Below are positions 18,365-30,700 of a DNA stretch of 64,000 nt, in pieces. How positions within the stretch are numbered: the stretch's first letter is position 1; the number at the start of each line of letters is the position of its first letter. The DNA is from Pseudoxanthomonas sp. PXM03 (GTDB lineage: Bacteria; Pseudomonadota; Gammaproteobacteria; Xanthomonadales; Xanthomonadaceae), in assembly GCF_014852005.1 (NCBI RefSeq), contig NZ_JACVAU010000003.1, forward strand, positions 1-64,000. Direction: 5' to 3'. The notes below the pieces were generated by a model, which saw only the letters and a list, made by a program, of their open reading frames with translations, was not told the origin of the DNA and did no database searches. Both the position numbers and the translations under genes were made by a program.

Positions 18365-18789
18365 GCAAATGCCTCCAAAGTGTCCTTTGAAGGCTTATCG
18401 GCACGGGCAGGGCCTTTCAGGAACTGTCGACCGAAAAAAACCTAAGTAATTGATTTAAAAAGATCTAGCTACTCTTTCCTATGCCCGTCTCGGCATGACG
18501 TAACGCATTACTTCGGCAGCAACGGCGGACAGCGCGGCTCGGTTTGAGCATGAATCGACGCAAGGCAGACAAGTCGCCGCATAGATCGATCGAGCATGTT
18601 CGGTGCCGTGATCTGGTTCACATCTGCGTCTTGGGTCATCCGGATGCATGGCACGACGTGTCCGTCCTTCCTTCGTTGGTCGCCCCAGAGACCCGACAAC
18701 CCTAAACCTCCTTCCTCTTCCTGGGACTGTAGAGGGATAGGCCCTGACAGCGTCCATGGAGGAGGCGGGGGTGACCGGGGAGTAGGGGC

Positions 18790-21700
18790 ATGTCGGCAGT
18801 GTTCACGGGTAATGGCCTGGGTCTGTTCAACACCTCGCTGAGCCAGCTGGGGTACGGCGGCGGGGCGGGGGTGGGGCAGGGACGCGATGCCCAGTACGTG
18901 AACGTAGCCACGGGTAACCTGGTCTGGCAGGGCAGCGACGAGCACCTGGTGTTCCGCGGCCTGAGCGTGAACCTGGGGCGGACCTACAACAGCCTGGGCC
19001 AGCTGGCTGACAGCGGCGCCGATGGCTGGATCACCGGCTTCGAGCGCCGGGTGGTGCTGCAGAGCGGCATGCTCAACGCGGCCGGCAGCGTGATGCGCCG
19101 CCACACCGGCGACGGGGCCTACCAGGACTTCACCTATGTGGGGGCCAACACCTATCAGGCCACCGGTGGCGATGGTGCCCACGACACGCTGAGCTGGTCG
19201 GGCACGGACTGGCGCTATGTGGAAGGCAGCACGCGTCGGGAGGAGGGCTATGCCAGCCACGCTGATGGCGTGCAGCAGGGCCGGCTGACTTACCTGCGCG
19301 AGCTGCGCAGCGATGGCACCACGCCGACGACCTGGTTGGTGGACTACGACGCCAACCAACGTATCCAGCAGATCCGCAGCCAGGACGGCACCAGCAGCGG
19401 CGATGCGCTGGTGTTCGGCTACGACGGGGCCGGTCGCCTGAGCGCGATCGCCACGCGCGAGAACGGCGTCCTCCGGAGCCAGGTCTGGTACGAGTACGAC
19501 GGCCAGGGTCGCCTGACGGGCGTGGTGACGGACCTGACCCCGGATGTGGTGACCAGCATCGATGATCCGCGCACCGGCGCGAACCAGTGGAACACCACCG
19601 CCTCGGCCAACAACGGCCAGCTGTTCCGCACGCAGTACAGCTATGAGGGCACAAGCCTGCGCCTGGCCTCGGTCACCCAGAGCGACGGCACGCTGGTGAG
19701 CTTCACCTACCACGCCGATGGCCGGCTCAAGACGATCACACGCGGGGACAGCAACATCAACGATGCCGACGGCGTGGGCCAGACGCTGACCTACACCTAT
19801 GGCACCGGCACCACCACGGTGGCCGACAGCCTGGGTCGCAGCTGGGTGTACGCCTTCGATGCGGCCGGCCAGCTGACCAGCCTGACCGCCCCGGCGATCT
19901 CGGGCCAGTCCGATGTGACCAGCTATCAGTACGATGCGGCCGGCAACGTGACCCAGGTCAAGACGGTGCGCGGGGCCAGCGTGTTGTCGCAAGTGGACTA
20001 TGCCCATGACGCTGCGGGCAACGTGACCTGGGAGTGGGACGCGGCCGGCAATGCGATCAGCCGCACCTGGAGTGCGAGCAACCAACTGTTGAGCCTGACC
20101 CAGTACACGGGCGTGGATCCGGACCGTACCGGTGCCAGCCTGCCCACCGGTGGGCTGACCACGCGCTACATCTATGACGTGCAGGATCGCCTGCGCTTCG
20201 TGGTCGATGCGCTGGGCCATGTCAGCGAGTTCGGCTATGCCACCAGTGGCAATGGCGTCGGCCAGCAGGACAGCCTGCGGCAGTACCTGGGCGCCAGCTA
20301 CAGCGGCACGTACGACCTGGCCGGCCTGCAGGCGTGGGCGACCGCGACGCAGAAGGCCACCAGCACGCTGAGCGAGCTCAGCTACGATGCCTGGGGTCGG
20401 TTGAGCCAGCGCACCGACTACGCCACGGTCAACGCCTCGGGCGTGGGCGTGCTAGAGGCGGGCACTGCGATCAGCCGCTACACCTACGATGCCCAGGGCT
20501 TGCTGCGCCAGCAGAGCACGGTGCGAGGCAGCAGCCGCACGCTGACAGGTATCGCGCTGGCCGGTAGCCAGCAGGTGGTCTATGCCTACGACGGCATGGG
20601 TCGCTTGATGAGTACGACCGTGCGCCAGGTCGGCAGCACGGACACCGACCTCACCACGATCCATACCAGCTACGCCTACCTGGACTCGGGTCAACAGATC
20701 ATCATCACCAGCGATGCGGGCATGATCCGCACCGAGACGCGCAACGCAGCCGGACGTCTGCTCTCGGTCAGCGAAGTCGGTAATGCCGGCTCCGGTACCC
20801 AGACTCGGACCTCGCTCAACTACTACGACAGTGCCGGCCAGCTGCGTGCCAGCGAAGATGCCGCGGGTGGGCGGACGTACTTCTTCTACGACGCCAAGGG
20901 CCGGCTGGAGGCCACGGTCGATGCCACCGGTGCGGTCAGCCGTACCTATTACGACGGTGCCGATCGAGTCATCGGCACACGCCAGTACGCCAGCCGCCTG
21001 ACCACCACGTCCTGGCTGGTCAGCGGACAGGTCGTGCCAACCCAGCTCGACAGCCTGGGCATCGTGGTCAGCAATACCACCGATCGCGTCACCGAGACCA
21101 CCTACGACAGCGCCGGTCGCATCGCCACGGTGACCGATGGCATCGCCAGCAGCGCGGCACGCTCGATCAGCACCTACACGTACGATGGTGCCGATCGCCT
21201 GCTGCAGGTACGTACGACCGACTCGGTCAACACCACGGTCACTGCGCGCGTGGTGCGCTACTTCTATGATGATGCCGATCGCCAGATCGGCGTGCTGGAT
21301 GCGGCCGGTTACCTGAGCGAGGTGCAGTACGACCGCGCCGGGCGGGTGCAGACGCAGACCCGCTACGCGAGGGGCTCACCGGTGTCCCAGAGGGCCAGCG
21401 GAACGATGGCTCAATTGCGTCCGTTCGTCAGCCCACACGATCAGACCACACGCTACTACTACGATGGTCGCGGCAACCAGACTGGCGTGCTGGATGCGGA
21501 GGGCTACCTCACCGAGTGGATCTTTGATGAGGCCGGCAACGCCCGTGCCGAGCGGCGCCATGGCAGCGCCGTGACCTGGGCCAGCAACGACACCTTGGCC
21601 TCGCTGCGCAGCCGGGCCGGGACGTACCGCGAGAAGCGCATGGCCTACAACGCACTGGGCCAGGTGGAAACCCAGACCAACGCCGAGGGCACGGTCACCC

Positions 21701-24700
21701 GCTATACCTACGATGAAGCCGGCCGTCTGGTGAAGACGGAAGTGGCCCAAGGCACCAGTGACGTCCGCGAAGGCCATCTGCGCTACAACGCCTTCAACGA
21801 ACTGATCGGCGAGCTCAGCGGCGAAGGCGCCCTGCAGGTGCTGCCGGGCATGAGCGAGGCGCAGCTGGATGCGGTCTACGCCCAACATGGGGTGCGCCAT
21901 GGTTACGACGTGCTGGGTCGGCGGATCGAGAGCATCGATGCGGCCGGCAACCGGACTTGGTACTTCTACGATGCCGCCGGCCGTCCGAGCTTCATCGTGC
22001 GTGGCGTGGCCGATAGCGGCAACGTAGCCAACGCGCAGGGCGAGGTGACCGAGACCCGGTACAACGCCTTCGGCCAGGCCAGCGAGACGATCACCTATAC
22101 CGGCCGCATCACCTTGGCCACGCCGGGTAGCCGCGCCAGTGCGCAGACGGCGATCTCGGTGCTCAGCTACGTGTCCGCCACCGACACGCGCCGGCAGTAC
22201 ACGTACACGACCCGGGGGCAGCTGGCCAGCCTGATCGATGCCGAAGCCAGCACCACCCAGTACAGCTATGACGCCTTCGGCCAGTTGAGCGAGCAGATCA
22301 TCGCTTCGGGCACGGCTGCCGCTCAGACAACGCAGTACGCCTACGATAAGCGCGGCTTTCAGTTGCGCGTGAACGAGGGTGTGGGCACCGCGCTGGAGCG
22401 CGAGCGTTTTACGATCTATGACGGCTTCGGCCGCCTTACCAGAATCGTCGATGCGGCCGGCTCGACCCGCAACCTGACCTACGACCGGCTGGGTCGCCAG
22501 CTGACGATCAGCCAGACCGTGTCCGGGCGGATCGAGGCCACCGCCACGGCGTATGACGCCTACAGCCGGGTGGTGAGCCAGACCGATGCGCTGGGCCGGT
22601 TGACGACCTATGCCCACGATGACGCCGCGCGCAGCTTGACGGTGACCTCGCCCGAAGGCGTGGTGGTGAGCACGCTGCACAACCGGCACGGACAGACGAT
22701 CACCGTGTCCAACACACTAGCTCAGGCCACGACCTATGCCTACAACCGTAACGGGCAGCTGATCCAGACGACGGACAATGTCAGCCAAGTCAGCACCCAA
22801 GAGTACGACACGCGTGGTTTGCTTATCGCCACGGTCGATGGCAGTGGGCGTCGTGTGGCATTCACCTACGATGCGGTCGGCCGGGTGCTGCGCCGGATCG
22901 AGGATCCGGCCGGCACGCCGCTAGTCACCCAGTACCAGTACGACGGCCAAGGCCGTCAGTTGGTGGTGACCGATCCCAGTGGGCGGGTGGTGCAGTACGC
23001 CTACGACCGCGAGGGTCGTCTGAAGGAAGTGGTGCAGGATCCGGCGGGTGTAAACGTCCAAACACGTTACGCCTACGATGCGGCGGGTCAGCAGATCAGT
23101 CTCATTGAAGGGGGCGGATCGGCGGCACGAGTAACGTCGTACACCTACGACGTGCTGGGCCGTCGTATCAGCGAGGTGGTGGATCCGGGAGCCGGCAAGC
23201 TCAACCTGACCACCGGCTACGCCTACGACACCAACGACAACATGATCCGCCGCACCGATGCCAACGGGACGGTGACGCGGTACTACTACGACGAGGCCGA
23301 CCGGCAGATCTACCAGATCGATCCGTTGGGGGCGATGACACGCACCTGGTACGACGCAGCCGGGCGGGTCGTGGCCACGCGCCAGTTCGTTCAACTGACC
23401 AACGCGGCCACGCTGACCGATAGCCTCACCATCGCGCAGGTGGATGCGCGACTGAGCTGGGGCGCCACCGATCAGAGCCACTATCGTGTCTATGACCGTG
23501 ACGGGCGCCTGCGCTACACAGGCAACCTGCATGGCCAGATCGCCGAGCATTACTACGATGCTGCCGGTCGCCAGATTGGTACGCGCGCCTTCGCCGCGAT
23601 CTTTGTGCCGGACGCGACGCTGGAACAGGAGTTGCTGCAAGGGACCTTGCACGCGGGTGACCTGGATGCCTCCTATCTGCGCGACGACGCGCGTGATCAG
23701 CGCACGTACCAGGTGCTCGATGCGATAGGCCGTGTGCGTTATATCGTTGATGGCCTGGGCAATACCCAAGAACATATCTACGACGCAGCGAGTAGGGTCG
23801 TAGGAACAGTGCGCTATGCGGCACCGGTGACCGTGGATGCCACGCTCAAGACCCGATTGGAAGCTGGCACGACGTTGCTAGCGGATATCCGAACTAGGCT
23901 CGTCAACACGACCAGTGACCAGGTGCAGTACCGGGTGCACGATGCGGCCGGTCGCCTGCGTTACACGATCGATGCGATCGGCGCGGTGCGCGAGAGCCTG
24001 TTCGATGCAGCCGGCAATGTCGTAGGCGAGCGCGCCTATGCCACCCCGATCACCGTCGATGCGACCTTGCGAGGCAAGCTGCAGGCCGGTACGGCCACGG
24101 TGGCCGAGTTGGGCGGCCTGTTGGCCGCAGGCGCGAACGATGCGCGCAACCTGGAACAGTTCCAGGTCCGCGATGCGGCCGGACGCGTGCGATTCACCGT
24201 GGCGGTACTGCGGGATGCCGCCGGCACCGGCACGGGTCTGATCACCGAGTTCAAGTACGACACCGCCGGCCGGCTGATCGAGCGGATCGAGCGTGAGACC
24301 CCGATCAGCGCCGCCACGTTGGAGACGCAGCTTCCGGCCTTGCGCGCCGGTACGGCCAGTATCGCCACGCTGGCCGGCTTCATGAACGCAGTGCTGCGCA
24401 CGGCGGCATTCATCTACGATGCCGCCGGCCGTGTGCGCTACACCTTGCAGGCCGTCGATGTGGCCAGTACGTGGGCAGTACGCGAGCAGCGCTACGACGC
24501 GGTGGGCCAGGTGGTGGCCGAGGTGGCCTATGCAATGACCATCCCGTCGACCACGACCCGCACAGAAGTCGGTGTGGCCGCGGCGGTCAGCAGCGCCGGC
24601 GGGGATGCGGCCAGCCAGCAGCGCCTGACTCGTAATGTCTACGACGGCAATGGCCAGCTGCGCTTCCGCATGGACGATGCCGGGGCGGTCAGCGAGCTGC

Positions 24701-27700
24701 GCTACGACGGTCTGGGCCGGGTGGTGGAGAGCCGCCAGTACGCGCAATTAGTGTCCACCGGCACGGCGGCGACCGAGACGGCCATGGCCACGGCCGTCAA
24801 TGGCCAAGCCAACGTACGCATCACCCAGACCGCCTACAACGCAGCCGGGCAGGTGGTCTCGGTGACCGATGCGGCCGGCAAGACCGAGAGCTATGGCTAC
24901 GACGGTCTGGGCCAACGGATCCAGCTGACCAACAAGCTGGGCCATGTGTGGACCTATGCCTACGATGCGGCCGGGCGCATGGTCGAGCAGACCAGTCCAG
25001 CGGTGACAGTGGCCACGGCCAGCATCACCGGCACGGTCAGCACCAGCGCCCGTACCATCAAGACTGTCATCACCTACGACGCGCTGGGCAACGTGCTCAG
25101 CCGTACCGAAGATGCCACCGGGACGCAACCGCGCACCACGCAGTACCAGTACGACAACCGCGGCCATCAGATCAAGACGATCTTCCCCGATGCCTGGCAG
25201 ATTGGTACTGCCAGCGGCGCGTTCGAGGCCACCGGTACCGCGCCCACGATCGAAGTCACCTACGACGCCCTGGGCCGGGCTGTGGTGCAGAAGGACGTGC
25301 GCGGCTACTACAGCTACAAGGTCTACGACACCTTGGGCCGCATCGCCCACGAGGTCGATGCCGACGGCTATGTCACGGCCTACGGCTACAACGCCTTCGG
25401 TGAGCAGACCACGCTGCGTCGCCATGCCACCAAGCTCAACACCGCGTCCATCGCCGGGTTCACGGCCGGCAGCGCGCTGTCGCTGTCGCAGATGACGGGC
25501 TCGGCGGTGGTGGCCGATGCAGCCAATGACCGCGTGTTGACCACCACCTACGACCGGCGGGGCCTGAAGACCCAGGTCACCCAGTCGGCGATCACCTACG
25601 TGCGCACCACCGGTGCCACCGCCAGTGCCTCACCCACCACGCAGTTCAGCTACAACGCCTTCGGTGAGCTGACCCGCACCTCGGTGCTGCTGGATCAGGC
25701 CGGCGGACTGTGGGCGCACAGCTGGCAGTACTACGATGAGCTGGGTCGGGCCACGCTGAGTGTGGATGCCGAAGGCTATGTCACCACCACCCAGTACAAC
25801 GCACTGGGTGAGGTGACGCTGGTGCACGAGCATGCCCGCGCCTTGACGGTGGCCGCGCAGGCGGCCCTTACCACGACCGCACCGCCGGCGCCGCCGGCGG
25901 GTGGCGATGCCGCGATCGGCTACGACCGCATCGTCAGCTACACCTACGATGCGATGGGCCGCAAGGCCAGCGAGACGGCGCTGCGCCACTATGGCCGGGC
26001 CGATGGCTCGCAGGGCGTGCGCAATGTCAGCACGCAGTGGACCTACGATGCAGCCGGGCAGGCGATCATCACTGATCTGGATGGTCAGCACACGCGTACC
26101 AGCTACGATGCCCTGGGCCGGGTGAGCGGGGTGCAGGAAGCTGCGCAGGAGCGCCTGGCGAACACTGCCGAGAGCCAGCTGCTGGGCACCACCAACATCG
26201 GCCTGGGCACGCAAGGGCTGTATGTGCAGGTCTCGGCGTATACGGCCATGGCCTATGACGCCTTCGGCAACGCGGTGCAGGTGACCCGCTATGCCAATGG
26301 TCTGCAAAGCGGGCAGAGCACGCCGGTGGCCGATGCGGCCAACGACCAGGTCAGCGTGACGATGTACGACCGCCAGGGCCGGGCGGTGATGAGCCGGGAT
26401 GCGCAGGGCCAGCGCGTGTTCCTGCAGTACGATGCAGCCGACCATGTGGTGCACAGCTGGTATGCGCTGTCGGGCAACGATGGCCGCGACACCTCCGTGC
26501 ACAGTTACTACACCTACGATGGCGCCGGCCGCCAGTTGACCGCACGGACCTTCCGCAGCAGCGCCAGCGCTCCGGATCAGCGTGAAGCGGTGCGCTACAA
26601 CGCCTTCGGCGAGATTATTGCCAAGGGCGATGACGATGCGCCCGGGGCCACGCTGCAGGCGCAGTACCAGTACGACCAGGCCGGCAATCTGGTGCGCAGC
26701 AACGCCGAAGGCGGGGCCTGGCGCGATTACGGCTACAACCTGGGTGGACACCAGGTGCGCGAGTCGCACAGCGTCTACATGGGCGCGGGCAATGTGGTGA
26801 CCGCGGTGACCCGGCAGATCACCGACCGGTTGGGACGCACCGTGCAGATGGTGTTGCCTTCGCACACCGATGTGGTGACCGATGCGAACTATCTGTCCCA
26901 GCGGGTGGACCGCTGGGGCAACGTGCTGGAGCTGGTGGATCCGCGCGGTTACCAGACCACCTACCAGTACAACGACCGCAACCAGCTGGTGAAGCAGATC
27001 CAGCCGCTGGTGAAGGTGGTGACCACCAATGCGGCCGGTAGCTGGCAGCGGCCGGAGCTGAGCTGGTCCTACGACGAGCTGGGTCGTCTGGTGGCCAGCC
27101 GCGATGGCAACGGCAACCTGACCCGCTACGAGTACGACGGCACCGGCAAGCAGACCAAGGTCATCGATGCCAACGGCAGCGTGACGCTGACGGCCTACGA
27201 TGCGCTGGGACGCGCCCGTATCGCGCAGAACGCGCTGGGCTACCTGACGTTCAAGGACTACGACCGGCTGGATCGTGTGACCGCGCACGGGGACTACCTG
27301 CCGGCGGCCAGCGGCAGCACGCGCACGCGCAAGGTGCTGGAGAGCTATGTGCTCAACCAGAACGGACAGCGCCTGCAATCCACCAATGCGATGGGGCAGA
27401 CCTACACGTACGACTACGACAGCCGGGGCTCGCTGATCCGCAGCCAGACGCCGATGAACGTGGTCATGGAATATGCCTACGACCTGGGTGGGCGGCGCTC
27501 GCTGGAGCGCTATGCCCTTGAGCACAACAATGTGGTCGATCGCGATGGCGAGACGGTCCGCACGAACGAGCAGACCTGGGACTACGACTACTTCGGCCGG
27601 CTGGTCGACCGCAACGATCTGAGCGGGCGTGACTACAACTATAGCTACGACGCCACCTCGGGCCAGCTGACCACAGAGACCAACAGCAGCGGTCTCAACC

Positions 27701-30700
27701 GGACCACGACCTACTATGCCAATGGCCTGGTCAAGCAGATCCAGGAGACGGGTGCGACTGCCGCTACCTACACCTATGCCTACGATCAGTCGGGCAACCG
27801 TATCCTGGAACAGGCCCAGGTCACCGATAGTCGTGGCAAGGCGTTCAACCTGCGCACCCAGATCGTCTACGACAGCCACAACCGCCTGCAGCGGGTGGTG
27901 CAGGATGACCTGACCACCGGTCAGCGGGCCTTCGAGCTGACCTACGACTACGATGCGGCGGGCAACCGCACGCATGTGGTGGCCCGTAGCGGCTACGGTG
28001 AGAACACCATTCCGATCACCGCGGTGGATGGGGCGCCGGAGGTGATCGGGCTGCCGCCCAGTCGTGCGGTACGTACCGGCGTGGCCACCGAGTTCCGGGT
28101 GCGGCTGACGGACCTGTTCCGGGATCCGGAAGGCAAACTGCTGACCGTCACGGCCCAGCAGGGCAGTGGGGCTGCGCTGCCGGCGTGGCTCAGCTACAGC
28201 GTCGATGCCAACACCGGCGAGGCCGTGTTCGTGGCCAGCACCGCCTCCACCGCCGGCACCTACCAAGTGCGTCTGACCGCCAACGATGGCACATCCACCG
28301 CGGCTGTGACCTTCGAGCTCAAGGTGGGCGCCAACACAGCCCCGTCGGTCCGCTCCGGTGCGCCGACGGCCTACACGATCAAGACCAACCGGCCGTGGGC
28401 GATGGAGTTCGCGGTCAACGACTACTTCCTGGACCAGGACGTGGGCGACAGCCTGAGTATCACTGGCGCGATCACCGGCGCCAGCGGTATCGGGATCGAT
28501 CCGCAATCGGATGCCTCGGCCCTGCGCCTGATCAGCACCGCACCGGTGGCGGGCACCTATACGCTCACGCTGACGGCCACCGATCAGACCGGTGCCACTC
28601 GCACCCACACCGTCACCCTCACCGTGGCGGCCAATACCGCACCCACCGTGGTGATCCCGATCCCGAACCAGAGTGCTACGCTGGGGCGCAGCTTCCTGCT
28701 GGAGCGCGAGCTGGGCACGGTGTTCCAGGACACCCATGGCGATGCACTGACCGTCACCGCCAGCCTCAGCAATGGCTTGCCGTTGCCCGGCTGGCTTGCA
28801 TTCACTCGCGTGGATCAGGCCACGCCAGCGCTGCGCTTTGCAGGCCAGGTGCCGGCTGGAGTCCCGGAGGGAACCGCTTACACGGTGCGATTGACGGCGA
28901 CGGATCCCGATGGTGCATCGGTCGCCATCGACTTCGTCATCACGGTGTATGCGAACCGCGCACCTGCCATCGTGACGGTACCGCCTGTCCAGTCAGTGCG
29001 CGCCAACATGCCCTACAGCGCGGTGTTCCCCGTGGCCAGCCTGTTCCAGGATCCGGACGGCGAGCCGGTTTCGCTCCGCCTCGTGCATCCGGAGGGCACT
29101 GCGACCGCCTGGTTGTCGCTCGACTACGATACGGACACGGGCAACATCACGCTTGAAGGAACGCCTGCGGCAGCCCATGCCGGCGCGCATTCGGTGCAGA
29201 TCGAAGCGCGGGATACCGAGGGGCTGACGACGCTGCTGACCCTGTCGTTCCAGATCAACACCGACACCGCGCCAACCCGCAACGCCGCTGTCGCGCTTGT
29301 CGACCGCAACCTGAGCATCGGTCGCTCTTTCAGCTTCACGCTGCCTGATCACCTGTTTGCCGATGCCGACGGCGACGCATACAGCCTGAGTGTCAAAGTC
29401 ATCGTCGAGACGTCCTACATCGAGGGCGAGGGAGGGGGACGCCAGTACGAATTGCACTACAGTGCGCTTCCGGGCTGGATGACCTTCAATCCGGCGACGC
29501 GCACCTTCAGTGGCACCGTTCCTGCGGACACTGCGGTGTCGTCGTTCGATATCCGCGTGTCCGCCCACGACGGCCGCTATCCCTCAAGCGGCGGAAGCAG
29601 GCTTGGCGTTGCTGGAAACACGGGCGACTCCGACTTCCGCATCAGTCTGGTGCCGTTCGCCAACAGCGCGCCTGTCTACAGCAGTGGCAGCCTGCCGGCT
29701 GCCACTGCTGTACATGGCGGCACGTTCAGCTACAACCTCCCGGCCGGCGCCTTCACCGAACCCGACGGCGATGCGATGACCTACACAGCGCAGGTGCAGG
29801 TCGGCAGCAGCTGGGTCAGCCTGAGCACCTTGGGCCTGAGCATCAACAGCACCACCGGCCAATTCACCGGCACGGCCACCAACCTCACCCAGGCCAGCTA
29901 CAACGTCCGCATCATCGCCAGCGATCCGCAGGGCCTGCAGGGTACGGGCACCTTCACCCTCACCGTCACCAATACGCCACCGACGGCGAGCACGATCCCA
30001 CCGCAAAGCCTCGGGCGCAACACCAGCTGGAACTTCGCGACGGCATCGTTCTTCAGCGATGTCAACCAGAACGCGCTCACGTATTCGGCCTCCGGCTTGC
30101 CGAATGGCCTGGCCATCAATGCCACGACCGGTGCCATCACCGGATCCACGGCGGTCGCGTTGGGCAACTACAGCGTGACGGTGACGGCGAACGATGGTCG
30201 CGGCGGCAGCGTCAGCACCAGCTTCACGCTGACGATCGCCAACAGCGCCCCGGTCGCGCCCTCCATCCAGAATCAGACGGCGGTCGCAGGAACCGCCTGG
30301 AGCTTCCTGGTCCCGAGTTTCACCGACCCCAACGGCGACACGCTGACCTACTCGGTCAGCGGTCTGCCGGCGTGGATGAGCTTCAATCCGCAGACCCAGA
30401 CACTGAGCGGCACCCCTGGTGCCGTCGGCAGCTGGACCATTACCGTCACGGCCACCGACACCGCCGGCATCTCCGCCAGCCAGAGCTTCACCGTCACCAC
30501 GCCCAATGTCGCACCGGCATTGAACATCGGCATCAGCAACCAGAGCTTCGGTCGCAACCAGGCTTGGTGGCTTCCGCTGCCGGCCAACACCTTCACCGAC
30601 GTCAACGGTGATGCGCTGACTTACAGCGCTACCGGTATGCCGCCCGGCGTCGGGTTTGATCCGCCTAACCGGACGTTCTACGGAACACCGACCGCGCTCG

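Larger units (their letters stand above)
17402..18789. other. Decayed intergenic strip between the CocE-like and Rhs genes
   Basis: About 1.4 kb without an intact gene. It contains the TraX-like fragment (17657-17812) and the broken phage-type ORF (18065-18364), described separately. The segments 17402-17656 and 17813-18064 show nothing I can recognise. From about 18436 to 18480 there is an A/T-rich patch, the only one nearby and a possible promoter region for the Rhs gene, but no convincing -35/-10 pair is visible. The last 100 bases lead into the Rhs start with a GGGGAGTAGGGGC leader. Confidence 0.6.

Noticed and set aside
19400-28000. Regular short repeats suggesting a CRISPR or satellite array
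   Set aside because: The periodicity is that of degenerate YD-repeat codons in one open frame; there are no constant direct repeats separated by unique spacers.
25630-28737. Long minus-strand open frame (1035 codons) opposite the Rhs YD repeats
   Set aside because: Antisense shadow of a repetitive coding region; no start signal and no domain.
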